The notes under the pieces are model-generated. The model had not been told where the DNA came from. It worked only from the letters and a program-made list of their open reading frames with translations, and ran no database searches. DNA of 54,500 nt from Clostridia bacterium (lineage in GTDB: Bacteria; Bacillota; Clostridia; Oscillospirales; CAG-272): contig JAGASL010000015.1 in NCBI GenBank assembly GCA_017621755.1, forward strand, positions 1 through 54,500, read 5' to 3'. The position numbers were made by a program, and so were the translations under genes. Shown here in pieces: positions 8,347 to 18,800 of the stretch; position 1 is the stretch's first letter; each line of letters opens with the position of its first letter.

Positions 8347-9168
8347 TTATCGTGTAATTATGGCCAGGTCAACTTCCCGCAGCGCAAGCAGGCGGCAGGC
8401 AAGGGCGGTGTGCGCAGCGTATACGCTGTGCACCTGATGGTCGTGCGCGTCAGAGCCAAAGGTAAAGCGGCAGCCACACTCCTTGGCTAAGGAAAACAGG
8501 TGCCATACCGGGTCAGCCTCGACCTCGGCATCCGTTTTCTGATACCAGCAGGACGTATTGATCTCTATGGCGATGCCCTTTTCCGCCGTGCGGTCAAACA
8601 GGCGGCGGTATTCGTCATCCGTGATTAGCGAGATCAGAATGCGGTTGTCATACGGGCAGCACACCGCCTGAAACGGGTGCGCCATGGCGGTAATATAGCG
8701 GCTGACAGGGCTTTCTATGATCTCGCGATAGGCGTTGACCATATAGGCAGCATGCTTTTCGTAGGGCTGGTAAAGCTCCTTTGGCATCATCATATGCGTG
8801 TGGGAATTGGGTACGATGATAAAATCCATCGTCTCGGCCACCTCTTCGGTAATGGCCACGCCGTGGTGATAGGGATCATATTCGGTCTCGCAGCCAAATA
8901 GCAGGTCAATGCCCTGGCCGCGCAACGCGTCTAATTGTGGGCGCAGCTGCTCGATGTGCGCGGTGTTTTGCGGGTTGTAAAAGCCGCTAACGCCATCGCG
9001 GCAGAAGGCGTGTGTGCCATCAATGCGCTCATCCCAGTAATGGTCAGCAAAGCCCAGCCGGGTCAGGCCGTGCTGCTTGGCAAGGGCTACGTAGCCGGCG
9101 GCGCTTGCTTCGCGCGAGGCACACAGCGAAAGGGAGGTGTGGATATGTAGGTCATGCGTGATTTTCAT
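8347..9168 (-). CDS. PHP-domain phosphoesterase (histidinol-phosphatase-like)
   Basis: This 273-aa protein opens with the PHP metal-binding motif HDLHIHTSLS (His8, His10). Further ligand motifs are GFADHYWDE, GCETEYD, PNSHTH, MAHPFQ and a C-terminal FGSDAHDHQV, so the trinuclear metal site looks complete. The ATG at 9168 is preferred over a GTG at 9177 because GGGGTGG sits 5 nt upstream of it and the GTG overlaps that site. PHP proteins hydrolyse phosphoesters such as histidinol phosphate. No other his genes are present, so a sugar-phosphate or general phosphatase role alongside the isomerase-like gene is as likely. Confidence 0.82.
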   Translation of the reverse strand: MKITHDLHIHTSLSLCASREASAAGYVALAKQHGLTRLGFADHYWDERIDGTHAFCRDGVSGFYNPQNTAHIEQLRPQLDALRGQGIDLLFGCETEYDPYHHGVAITEEVAETMDFIIVPNSHTHMMMPKELYQPYEKHAAYMVNAYREIIESPVSRYITAMAHPFQAVCCPYDNRILISLITDDEYRRLFDRTAEKGIAIEINTSCWYQKTDAEVEADPVWHLFSLAKECGCRFTFGSDAHDHQVHSVYAAHTALACRLLALREVDLAIITR

Positions 9169-9200
9169 CAAAACCACCCCATTAAAGCGTTATTTTAACT

Positions 9201-9229
9201 ATTATAGCACATTTTTTCCCCGAAAACAA
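9201..9229 (-). promoter_or_regulatory. Sigma-A promoter of PHP/isomerase operon
   Basis: The minus strand reads TTGTTT, a 17-nt spacer and a perfect TATAAT, 32 nt before the PHP start codon. Confidence 0.75.
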
Positions 9230-9372
9230 TAGCAGAGAGGACGGTTTTGCGATTTTTTTGCACCATCGAAGAAAAAATATTTTCATTCTAAAAAAATGAT
9301 ATCTGTTTTTTGAAAAACAAGAGAATAAAAAACAAAAATCCCCTGTATTCCCATGATTTTCGAGCAAAAATA

Positions 9373-9401
9373 TTGCAAAAAAACAAAAAGAGTGCTATAA
9401 T
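9373..9401 (+). promoter_or_regulatory. Sigma-A promoter of protease operon
   Basis: TTGCAA, a 17-nt spacer and TATAAT stand 43 nt before the HtrA-like gene, followed by AAGGAGGGG as ribosome site. The rest of the 9178-9444 gap is AT-rich and shows no gene. Confidence 0.8.
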
Positions 9402-9444
9402 GAAACATACATATGCATGAGAATGCTTCAAGGAGGGGTTTTAT

Positions 9445-11208
9445 ATGAAATTCAGAACAGCAAGGCAGCTCGTATTGACCGCCGTGGCGCTGCTTGCCGC
9501 CGCGGTGCTTCCCGGCTGCCAGACGCCGTGCGAGCACAGCTACAGTGAATGGGAGACGCTGACCGCCTCTACCTGCCTCCAAATGGGTGAGGCAACGCGC
9601 ACCTGCCAGCTGTGTGGCGAGCAGGATACCTCGGTGCTGCAATACGCCGCCTGCCAGCCGGTGCTTGACGAGGGGAAGGCACCTACCTGCACCGAGGACG
9701 GCATGACCGAGGGCAGCCATTGCGCCGTGTGCGGCAAGGCGGTGGTGGCACAGACCGTGCTGCCGGCTACCGGCCACACACCGGTGATCGACGCGGGGCG
9801 GGAACCAACCTGTAAAAAGCCCGGCGAGACCGAGGGGAGCCATTGCGCCGTGTGTGAGGAGGTGCTGGTAGCGCAAAGCACCATTCCGATCACGGATGTG
9901 CACGTGCCAGAAATCGATGCCGCCGTGAAGCCCACCTGCTCGTTCCCGGGAAAGACCGAGGGCAGCCATTGCGCCGTATGCCGCAAGGTACTGGTAGCGC
10001 AGGAGGATGTGCCGCGTGTGGAGCATACCTATGCAAACCCCACGGTAATGCTGCAGGCGACCTGCAAGGAAAGCGGTGGCATGCGCTACACCTGCTCGGT
10101 CTGCAGCCACCAGCGCACCTTTGAATACGTGTTAGAAAAGCAGAGCGCCGCCGCGATCCATCAGGCGGCCAGCGCCTACGTAGGTGAGATCGTGACCTAC
10201 GGCCCAGCCGGCGAGCCGGTGGCGCTTGGCAGCTGCTTCGTGTATGAAAGCAACGGCAAGATCCTGACGAATTATCACGTCATCGAGGGCGCTTATTCCG
10301 CCAAGATCACGCTGGGCGGCAAGAGCTATGACGTGCTGCAGGTGCTGGGGTATAACAAGGATACCGATCTGGCCATGCTGAAGATCGAGGCAAGCGGCCT
10401 GCCCACCGCCCTGGTCTGCACCGAAAAGGTAGCGGTGGGTGACGTGGTGTACGCCGTTGGCTCCTCACAGGGGCTCAGCGGCACCTTCTCGCAGGGTATT
10501 ATCACCTATGCCGCCCGCGAGCTGGAGGGCGTGACCTACGTGCAGCATGATGCCGCCATCTCAAGCGGCAATTCGGGCGGCCCGCTGATCAACGAGTACG
10601 GTGAGGTGATCGGCATCAATACCATGACGCGCAAGGATTCGCAGAATTTGAACTTTGCCGTGTTCACGGGCGAGCTTTCCTCGCTGACAGAGCTGAAGGA
10701 TATGACCCTGGCGCAGCTCTATGCGGCAGGCAAGAAGAGCAGCCATAGCCGGCTGGCGGTATGGGTACAGAAGAACGGCCAAGACATTGAGGGGACCAAG
10801 GTCGTTTACTATTACCAGCCCGGCGTGATCATGATGCTGATCTACGAGCCCACGCAAAACGCCCTGGTGCTTTCCGTGCAGGAAACGGGCGGCAGCACGC
10901 AAGCGCTCACGGCGCTGCATCTGCCGTCAGACGGTAGCGCCACGTGGGAATACATGACCATGGTCAAGTCTGCAAGCTCCAGCATGAGCCTGATCGAGCT
11001 GTACGGTCAGATAGACGTCTCTGTCTACCAAGCAGACAGCACCCTGACCTACAGTGAGCACGTAGGCGCCACGGCCAATATTCAAAACGGTCTGGCCGTC
11101 ACGCAGGAGCTGCTGAACCTGGGGCTGGATTGGCTTGCCTGGATGATGGAGACCTACGGCGTGGGTCTTACACTCAGCGACCTGGGCTTTTCTGCTTATG
11201 AAGGATGA
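9445..11208 (+). CDS. HtrA/DegP-like serine protease lipoprotein with N-terminal Cys modules
   Basis: This 587-aa protein is exported as a lipoprotein: a hydrophobic segment ends in the lipobox LPGC, with Cys25 as the lipidated residue. Residues ~28-225 hold four to five Cys repeats of the form PTC...G.TEGSHCAVC..VLVAQ. A trypsin-like domain of the S1C/HtrA type follows, with an intact triad: His278 in TNYHVIEG, Asp308 in KDTDLAML and Ser377 in SSGNSGGPL. No PDZ domain is visible after it. Instead, about 170 residues of unrecognised beta-rich sequence complete the protein. It should act on the outer face of the membrane. The Cys modules resemble those of the two large secreted proteins encoded downstream, suggesting a shared surface location or partner. 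Confidence 0.88.
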   Translation: MKFRTARQLVLTAVALLAAAVLPGCQTPCEHSYSEWETLTASTCLQMGEATRTCQLCGEQDTSVLQYAACQPVLDEGKAPTCTEDGMTEGSHCAVCGKAVVAQTVLPATGHTPVIDAGREPTCKKPGETEGSHCAVCEEVLVAQSTIPITDVHVPEIDAAVKPTCSFPGKTEGSHCAVCRKVLVAQEDVPRVEHTYANPTVMLQATCKESGGMRYTCSVCSHQRTFEYVLEKQSAAAIHQAASAYVGEIVTYGPAGEPVALGSCFVYESNGKILTNYHVIEGAYSAKITLGGKSYDVLQVLGYNKDTDLAMLKIEASGLPTALVCTEKVAVGDVVYAVGSSQGLSGTFSQGIITYAARELEGVTYVQHDAAISSGNSGGPLINEYGEVIGINTMTRKDSQNLNFAVFTGELSSLTELKDMTLAQLYAAGKKSSHSRLAVWVQKNGQDIEGTKVVYYYQPGVIMMLIYEPTQNALVLSVQETGGSTQALTALHLPSDGSATWEYMTMVKSASSSMSLIELYGQIDVSVYQADSTLTYSEHVGATANIQNGLAVTQELLNLGLDWLAWMMETYGVGLTLSDLGFSAYEG

Positions 11209-11223
11209 TAGAGGGGGCTTGAC

Positions 11224-11763
11224 GTGAAGCAAGATGAAAGAGAGCTGCTGACAAGAGCGGCCGTCAAGGCACGGCTGATGGTGGATTTTAAGTGTGAGCT
11301 GATCGATTTCCTGTTCGTGCTGGTGTTTTGCCTGCTTTGGGGCTGGATGCTGTTTTCCTTGCTGGCCGCGGTAAGCGGCGCGCTGCTGGTCATCGTGCTG
11401 CTTTTCGAGCTGCCCGTTTTCCTTTGGGCGCTTGCCGCGCTGGCGTACACGCTTTGCATAGCCATCCGGTATTTACGGCTGGCGATCAAGGATGCATTTT
11501 CGCTGGCAGAGGACGTGCTGAAGCGGGTGTCGCTTGACGAGCTGGATAAGCGCATGTATTTCAGCCCCTCTATCCGAAACCTGCTTAGCCATAAGGCGCT
11601 CCTTACGCAGCACGCGCTGTATTTTGAAGAGCACGGCCGGTGCGTGGCACCCAAAAGAACGGTTGACCACGCCACCCCCGGCGAGCACTTTTACCTGGTG
11701 CTGGATCAAAAGGGCCGCGCCCTGTACGCCTATCATACTGAGATCTATCGCCTCGCCGCGTGA
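11224..11763 (+). CDS. Small membrane protein of unknown function
   Basis: This 179-aa protein starts with GTG at 11224, 6 nt after a GAGGGGG ribosome site and 15 nt after the protease gene. Two to three hydrophobic segments cover about residues 25-85, with little polar sequence between them. The remainder (SLDELDKRMYFSPSIRNLLSHK...) is a soluble domain that is probably cytoplasmic. I recognise no family. Its place between the protease and another membrane protein suggests an operon, but gives no function. Confidence 0.65.
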   Translation: MKQDERELLTRAAVKARLMVDFKCELIDFLFVLVFCLLWGWMLFSLLAAVSGALLVIVLLFELPVFLWALAALAYTLCIAIRYLRLAIKDAFSLAEDVLKRVSLDELDKRMYFSPSIRNLLSHKALLTQHALYFEEHGRCVAPKRTVDHATPGEHFYLVLDQKGRALYAYHTEIYRLAA

Positions 11764-11793
11764 TCGCGCGGCAGGGGAAAAAGGGGGTAGCCT

Positions 11794-12396
11794 ATGAAAA
11801 AGAAGCTTGTGTTTCCTACGTATTCAGCCGTTGCACTGGCAGTGGTCGCATTGATTTCTTTTTCCGTGTGGGGCATTGATCGCTATTGCGAGCGGGGCAA
11901 TACCATTTATATCAGCCTGCTACATCTGGGGCTTTCTGATATACTTATGTCCATGTTTTTCATAGGCGGCGGGATGCTGATCAGCGCTGTGGCGCTGCTG
12001 GTGTGCAAAAATTTTCGTTTTACTTTGGTGCGTGTGGTGGTGATAGCAGCCGTATGCCTTTGGGTTGGTTACTGCTTGCTGGGGGTCTTTATTAACGCGG
12101 CTTTTTCGCCCAGTGCTTATGTGGAAGTGTCCTCGCCCGATGGGCAGCACCGGATCGTGATCGGTGAGGATGCCTATGTCTTTTCGCCCTATGGCGGTGA
12201 TGTTTATGAAATAACCTCGCCGTTCACCATGCATTGCATTGGCCGATACGAGGCAGAGAAGGATTTCTTTCGTCCTTTTTCAGACGGGGATTATGAGATT
12301 AAATGGTATGATACCTATTTTGAGCTGTACTACGACTACGATGGTGAGCCGGGAGAATACGAGGTCTTGAGGATGGATTACGTAAACAGCGATTGA
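11794..12396 (+). CDS. Membrane protein with C-terminal soluble domain, unknown
   Basis: This 200-aa protein has three hydrophobic segments (about 9-27, 50-70 and 78-104) and a ~95-residue acidic, Tyr/Asp-rich C-terminal domain, probably extracellular, beginning YVEVSSPDGQHRIVIGEDAY. It starts 30 nt after the previous gene with GGGGG as ribosome site, and a very strong terminator follows. Codon choice is less GC-biased than in its neighbours. No family is recognised. It is most likely the last gene of the protease operon. Confidence 0.65.
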   Translation: MKKKLVFPTYSAVALAVVALISFSVWGIDRYCERGNTIYISLLHLGLSDILMSMFFIGGGMLISAVALLVCKNFRFTLVRVVVIAAVCLWVGYCLLGVFINAAFSPSAYVEVSSPDGQHRIVIGEDAYVFSPYGGDVYEITSPFTMHCIGRYEAEKDFFRPFSDGDYEIKWYDTYFELYYDYDGEPGEYEVLRMDYVNSD

Positions 12397-12412
12397 AGAT
12401 GTGTTACGAAGA

Positions 12413-12456
12413 AAAAACCGGGCGCTTGTGGCTTTTGCCACAAGCGCCCGGTTTTT
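12413..12456. terminator. Strong bidirectional intrinsic terminator
   Basis: A perfect 20-bp stem (arms beginning AAAAACCGGGCGC) with a TTTT loop and flanking A and T tracts ends the protease operon. Confidence 0.92.
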
Positions 12457-12478
12457 CTTGTAGGGCGACCTTCTTCTA

Positions 12479-12768
12479 CTGTCATCCTGAGCGAACGAAG
12501 AGAGCGAAGGATCCTTTCGCCGGTAGGCGAAACAAGGGGTAGCAGCGGCTGGAATTTCTCGCTCCGCTCGAAAAGATTCTTCGCTAACGCTCAGAATGAC
12601 AACGATGGGGTTTTCTTCGCTCGCTCAGAATGACAACGATGGGGTTTTCTTCGCTTGCTCAGAATGACAATGGGGGTGCTCAGCTATGTACCGAACGGGA
12701 GGATGATATCCTCCCCCGCGGCAATATGGGCGGCGATCCTTGTAGGGGCGATTCACGAATCGCCTCAC
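12479..12768. repeat. Intergenic repeat cluster with tandem copies
   Basis: No gene is present. 12479-12538 is a dispersed element (TGTCATCCTGAGC ... GCGAAGGAT ... GGCGAAACAA) with an inverted copy at 29601-29656. From 12577 to 12676 a ~34-nt unit (TTCTTCGCT...GCTCAGAATGACAA) occurs three times in tandem, the second and third copies nearly identical. Two further hairpins follow: GGGAGGAT/ATCCTCCC at 12697-12715 and GGCGATTC/GAATCGCC at 12747-12764. Confidence 0.8.
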
Positions 12769-12772
12769 AAAA

Positions 12773-12802
12773 TTGGCGCACCCGCTTTCGCAGGTGCGCC
12801 AA
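12773..12802 (-). terminator. Hairpin downstream of giant Cys-module gene
   Basis: TTGGCGCACC and GGTGCGCCAA form a stem 10 nt after the stop of the 2,442-aa gene. It is the same element as at 111-138. A short T-rich stretch follows on the minus strand (AATTTTG), so termination is plausible but not strong. Confidence 0.5.
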
Positions 12803-12811
12803 GGGAAAGGA

Positions 12812-15800
12812 TTATTTGATGATCTCGCCCGTAGAGATGCGATATTTTGTTACCTTTGCCCCTTCCAAATAGCTGGCGGTGTAGGTCTCGGTATATTCAT
12901 CCTTTTCCACGTTAAATTCGCAGATCGTCTGATGCCAATCACCTTCCGCGCCGGTCCATTTGTTGGAGGCGGTGAAGCGCCTGCCGTTGATATACACGTA
13001 GGTCCGCTCGGTTATTGAGCCATCAATGGACTTGGTCACGTATGTCAGATGACGGCCGGTATCGATCTCGTACGTTCTAATATACGTATAGCCACCGCTT
13101 TCGGTGTGTGTTTCGGTACGTACGTTATTTGCGTCATCATAGGTGTATTCGTACTTATTCCAGCCGCCGCCCACGTATTCTTCATAGCTGCTCAACAAGC
13201 GCTCACGCATCAGGTCGTACTGCTCTGTGCGTGTTTGACCGTCAGCATACTTGATCACCATGGTGCGGATACCAGCTGCGTAATCGTACGTATAGGAAGC
13301 CGTATAATGCAGCTTGCCGTCCTCGTGACGCTCCTCCTGCAGCGGCTGACCGTTGGGCAGATAGGTCGTAACCGTGGAGCCTCCATCCGTATCACCGCAG
13401 TACTCACAGGTATTGCTATAGATATACGTTACAACCAGGTTGCCATTCATGTCGATCAATACACGTCTTTCTTCACGGTGGTTGTTATAGAAGTGACCGT
13501 ATTTCTCAACCGTCTTGGTCTCCCCGCAGAACATGCAGGCATAGGTCCAGGTATAGGGAACGTCGGAGAAGCAGCCATCCTTGGGGGTAGTGTACTCCTG
13601 CAGGGTGTAAACGTGCGGGTCAAGCGTGATGGCGTAATCCAGCTCGCCGCTTGCATCGGTGGGCACGAAGGCCACGCGAACCATGTAGCCGCACTTGCCG
13701 TAGCCCAGCTTTTCAGCCGCGGCGGCAATGGCTCCGGCATCCAGGCGCAGGCGGCATTCACCGTCCTCTACGACCTTCACGTCTACAAAGTCCATGCGCT
13801 CGCCGGCTACCAGCATCACGCTCCAGGTATAGGCATCACCGTAGTTGTTGTACCAGCCAAGCACGTAGTCGGTGCCGTTGCCCTCGGTAAGCGTCTTATC
13901 CTCAAAGCCTACTGCGCCGTTGCCGCCTGCGGCACTTTCCAGCCCGCAGCGCCAGCATACGTACAGCCCCTTTTCCTTGTCATAATCAAAGCTGTGGCCA
14001 GTCTGGTAGACCATCTCGATCCTGGTCGCGCCGCACTTATTACAGTGTTGCTCACACGGCGAGGGCGTGCAGAAATCTCCGCTCCACCACCAGTTGTGGT
14101 TTTCTTCCTCGTTAACCATTTCACTGCCGTAAGAATTCGACCATACGCGCACGCGGCTGCAATAATCGCCGTTTGCCGCGTTGGGGTACTGATATTCGTT
14201 TTGATCCCAAGAGGTCATCTTGCCCTCTGCATCGTAATGTTCGTATCTATACAGCAGGGGGTATTCGTACCGGTCGTTTTCAACGGTAATATACTTGTTA
14301 ACGTTTTTCTGGCTCAACGTGCCGTTTGCGTTGTAGCCATAGTTCGTTTCGGTGCGAATGCTATTCGCGATCTCTACGGTCTCTATGACCGTACCGCACT
14401 GCACGCAGGCGGTGGTGGCAAAATAGCGGTTTTCATCCAGCTCGATAGCGGTATCGGTCTTTTCGTGTCTCTTGCTGCCGTTGGTATACGAGATGGTATA
14501 GGTGGTCTGGTAGCCATCGTTGGTCTCGTTGACACCGAGATAATAGATACAGTTGTAGGTCTCGTTGCAATCCTCATCCGTGGTGAACCAGCGATCTACC
14601 ACGTATTTGAAGCCGCAGGTCTCGGGGTCGGTGACGGCACAGGTATATACCGTGTATTCATGCTCGATGCCGTTTTCGTCCTTTTGCCAGTAGCCATAAC
14701 TGCCGAAATCACATTTGCTATCGACACGGATATCCTTTTTCTCACCGCACGGGCAGGCATACACCCTCAGGTAGCCCTCACAAACCGCGCCGAGCGTGCG
14801 CAGATCAATGATCTCGCTGATCATCACATCGGAGATAGAGAGCATGTGCTGCCCATTCGAGGTGTAAGCCTTTCTGCTGGTCTCCTCGCCGCAAAGCACG
14901 CAGTAGTAGACTCTGTCTACACCGTCTGCGCAGGTCTTGCTGCCCTCACTGAGCGCGTAGCCGCTTACGGAGCCGTGATGTGCGGTCTCGCTACGCAGGT
15001 TATCCATTCCGCCAGAATTAGTCTCCCGTACCTTGTAACTGCAATAGTTGCTATTCTCGTACAGGAATTCGTACAGCGTCCAGCTGCTTTCCTTTCCGTT
15101 TTCATCGTATTGGATGTACTTATTGGAAAGTGTGATGGTCGCTTTTCCTTGACCGAATTTGTAAGGAACCGTTACGTAGGTGTAGATTGAGGTGTAGTCG
15201 GGAACGGCTATCGTCTCGGTTTCGCTGAGCGCCACGTAGTTGTATGCATCCACGCGCTCATACGTGCAATCGCCCTTGGCATCGTATTCGCGGGTATAAA
15301 CGTCCTTTCTAAGAGAGGCAAAGCAATCCTCGCAATACTCCTCGTACGCCAGGATCTCGGTCCACGAGCCGTCTGCGTACTTGATCACAGAGCTCTCGTC
15401 AGGCAGCTCCTTCATGGTGGTAGAGTGGCTCTTGCCGCTCTTTTCGCTGCAGGAAAGCTGCTCGCCGTCTGCCAGTGTGTAGGTGCGTACGGTGGTGGCA
15501 TTGCAGAATTCGTCCTTGACCTGATAGATGTCCAGCGTGAACTGGTACCCACAGGCACAGGTATAGGTTGCCAGCTCGTGGAAGACGCCGTCGATCTCCT
15601 TGTTGTTCCACACAGTCTTGAACCTTGAGACGTTTTCTTCAATTTGATAGATCTCGCCGCAGGGGCAGGCAACGATCTGCAGCTCGCCCGTGCCGCAGGC
15701 GTGGCCATGGTCGGAAAGGGCAACGCGGTCGATGATAAAGCTCTCGTGCTCGTAGATCTGCCATTCCTTACTATAGGAGCAATCGGTGCAGAACTCACGA

Positions 15801-18800
15801 ACGGTCACGCCCTCCTTGCAGTTCTGCTCCTTACCAAGGAAGGTGTAGGTCTGCTTGTAATTGTGCTGGTCGGTGTAGCCGGTGCTTTCGGCGGTCATCA
15901 GCACCTCCTTGCCGGCAAGCAGGGTCATGGTGGTGTAGATCGTTACCTGGCAGTTTTCGTCCTTTTCGCCGTAAACGTCGCGCTCGATCATCTGCACGTC
16001 ACACGACGGGCAGGTGTAGTGCGTGCCCTCGGCCGTATCCTGTACCACAAAGCCGCCGAGCTTGTAGATGCTCGTTACGGTACCGCATATCGTGCAGGCT
16101 TCGTAGGCGCCGCGATGGAACTTGCAGCCGCCATAGGCGGTAAAGTCTATGGTCTGGCCCTTGGTCATATGGCCATACCGCTCCTTGCTATAGGAGTTGC
16201 CGCAATCCTTGCAGGTGTAGATGATCAGCACACCGTCCTCGCAGGATTTCGAGCCCTCCATCAGCTCGTAGGATTGCTGGTAATCGTGCCGGTAGCCAAC
16301 GTATTTCTCTACGCCGGTCAGAATCACCGTATCGCCAACGGCGGCGGTGGTATGTGTCTCTCCCGTAACACGGCAATTTTCATCCTTTTCGCCTTCGTGC
16401 TCGATCTCTGTGAGCGTCAGGTCGCATTCGTTACAGCCGTAAATCCAGCCCTCTTCGGTCTTCTGTCCATAGCAGTTATCGCAGCCGATCCATGCGATCT
16501 GGCCGCAGATGATGCACTGATCATACTGCAGATTGTGAGACTTGCAAATGCCGTACTCGGCAGCATCGAGATATACCGTCTCGCGCTCGTGGCTCGTGGT
16601 CTGATAATCATCCGTATCGCCGCAATGCTTACAGGTGCTATGAACGGTTACACCGTCCTCACAGGAGGTAGAGCCCTCTGCGAATTCGTAGGTGGTCTCG
16701 TACTCGTGCGCAATGGTGCTAAAGAGCTCCGTAATGGTCTGCACGGTCTCTTTACCGCAGGCGATCACGATCAGCCTGGTTCCCCTTATGAAGCAATTTT
16801 CATCTCGCTCGCCAAGCGTTTGGGTCTGCGTGATGGTCAGGGGGCAGCTTTCGCAATAATAGAACCAGCCGTTTTCAGTCTTCTGGCTATACAGATCCGT
16901 ATAGCTCCAAAGGTTCGTATTGTAATCGCAGGCAATGCATCCGTAAACGACAACGTTGTGATGCTCGCACACGCCGTAGGCGCTCAGATCCAGCTTCTTT
17001 TCAACAAGGTAGTGGTCCTTCTGCGTATCCTGATAGGAATCGCCGCAGCGCCAGCAGGTGTAGGTGATGACCAAGCCGTCCTTACAGCTGGTAGCGCCGG
17101 GTGCCAGCTCTACCTTTGCCTGGTACTCGTGCGCGTATGTGGTCTCGCTGAGAACAAGGCTTTCCTTTGCCTCCTTATCGGCGTATACCGTATAGGTCCT
17201 TGTATGAATAACGGTGCAATCCGCGTTGACCTCACCCCGCTTGGTGACCGTTTCAACCATGACGCTGCAAGCATCACAGAACTGCGTGTACACACCGTTC
17301 GAGCTGGTCATGCCGCGGTTAAAGCCGCGAATGCTGACGCTCTGCTCCTTGCCGCAGGCGCAGGACTGGGTGGTGAAGGAATGGCTTTCGCACGCGCCGT
17401 ACTGTGCCAGGTCGATCTTGGTGGTAATGACCGGCAGGTGATCGTACAGCGTATAGCTGATCTTCTTTTCGCATACAGCGCAGGTCGCCGTTACAACCAC
17501 ACCGCCCTCGCAGGAGGCCTTGTCACCCAGGTAATTCACCACTACATCGGTCAGCGCGTGTGCTTCCTTAGTCATGGAAACGGATACATCAAACATATGC
17601 GCGTCGCCAAAGTAGAAGCTGATCGTTTGAGAAACGCGAGAGCTGCAGGCATCCTCTTCTATGCTATAGTCCTGCAGCGCGTACAGGTCGCATTCGCCGC
17701 AGCGAATGCCCTGGCCGCCCTCCGGGGTCATGAATTCCTCGTTGATGTTGGGATCCTCGAGAAATTCGGTTGCGTAGCCGCAGGGGCAGGTCATATAATC
17801 CAGGGCGTGCTTGCCGCAGGTATCGTAGTTAGAAAGATCTACCTTTACCAGCCACTGATAGTGCTCGCTGGTTCTGAACGTTCTTTCCTCACCGCATGCC
17901 GTACAGGTCTCGGTGATGCTTACACCGTACGAGCAATCCTTGATATCCTGATTGATAAATTCGTGGGAGGTGTATTCATAGACGTGCTGGCAATCCGGTA
18001 CGTCAGGCTTCGGATCCGGCTTTACAGGCTTTTCCTTCTCGTTCTGGCAGTGCTTGCAGATGCCGTATTCATAGACGTGCTTGCACTCGCCCGCGCAATG
18101 CTTACACTTGCCGTTCTTTTCATAATGGTGGCCGTGCGCCTTCTTATAATCCGAATCATACTCGTGCTTGCAGTTCTTGCACTTATGGTGCTTATAGCCA
18201 TCCTTTTCGCAATCGGCCTCGTGCTCCTCAACCTCGTAATCGTGCTCCAGCTGGGGCAGCTTTTCGATATAGTGATCGCCGCAGCCCTCGTTCATGCAGG
18301 CGGTATAGCGCTCACCCGTTTCGGTGCACGAGGGGGCCTTGCCCTTCGCTTCGTCTACCTGGTAGTTATGGCCGGTGGCCTTGATGATATCGTCATAGCT
18401 GGCCTCGCAGGCCTTGCAATCGTAATGCTTGATGCCCGTGGTGGTACAGGTAGCGGGCTTGGTGATCTTGCCGTCATCCCAGGCGTGGCCCAGGGCAGCC
18501 TTCTTATCCGAGATCTCCTTGCGGCCGCATCTGGTACAAATGGTCACGGTGTAGCCCTCGGTCACGCAGGTGGGGGGCACGGTGTTGATCTCGTCGCTGT
18601 GCTCGCCGTAGTAGGCGCAGCGCTCGGCCGGCGTCATACGCAGCACGGTGTAGTAGGAAAAGTGATTGGTCTCGAACACGGCATAGCCGTCTACGTACTT
18701 GGCATCGATCGGCTGAATGTTACCGTCATCGCCAATGTACCAGATCTTAATGCAATCCGGGTCATCGCCCTCCTGCAGCTCGTAGGGCAGGCGAACGGTC

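Noticed and set aside
8347..9168. hisK (histidinol-phosphatase) gene name
   Set aside because: The PHP motifs fit, but no histidine biosynthesis gene is adjacent and related PHP proteins have other substrates.
12577..12676. Tandem 34-nt repeats as a CRISPR array
   Set aside because: The units abut without spacers and no cas gene is present in the window.
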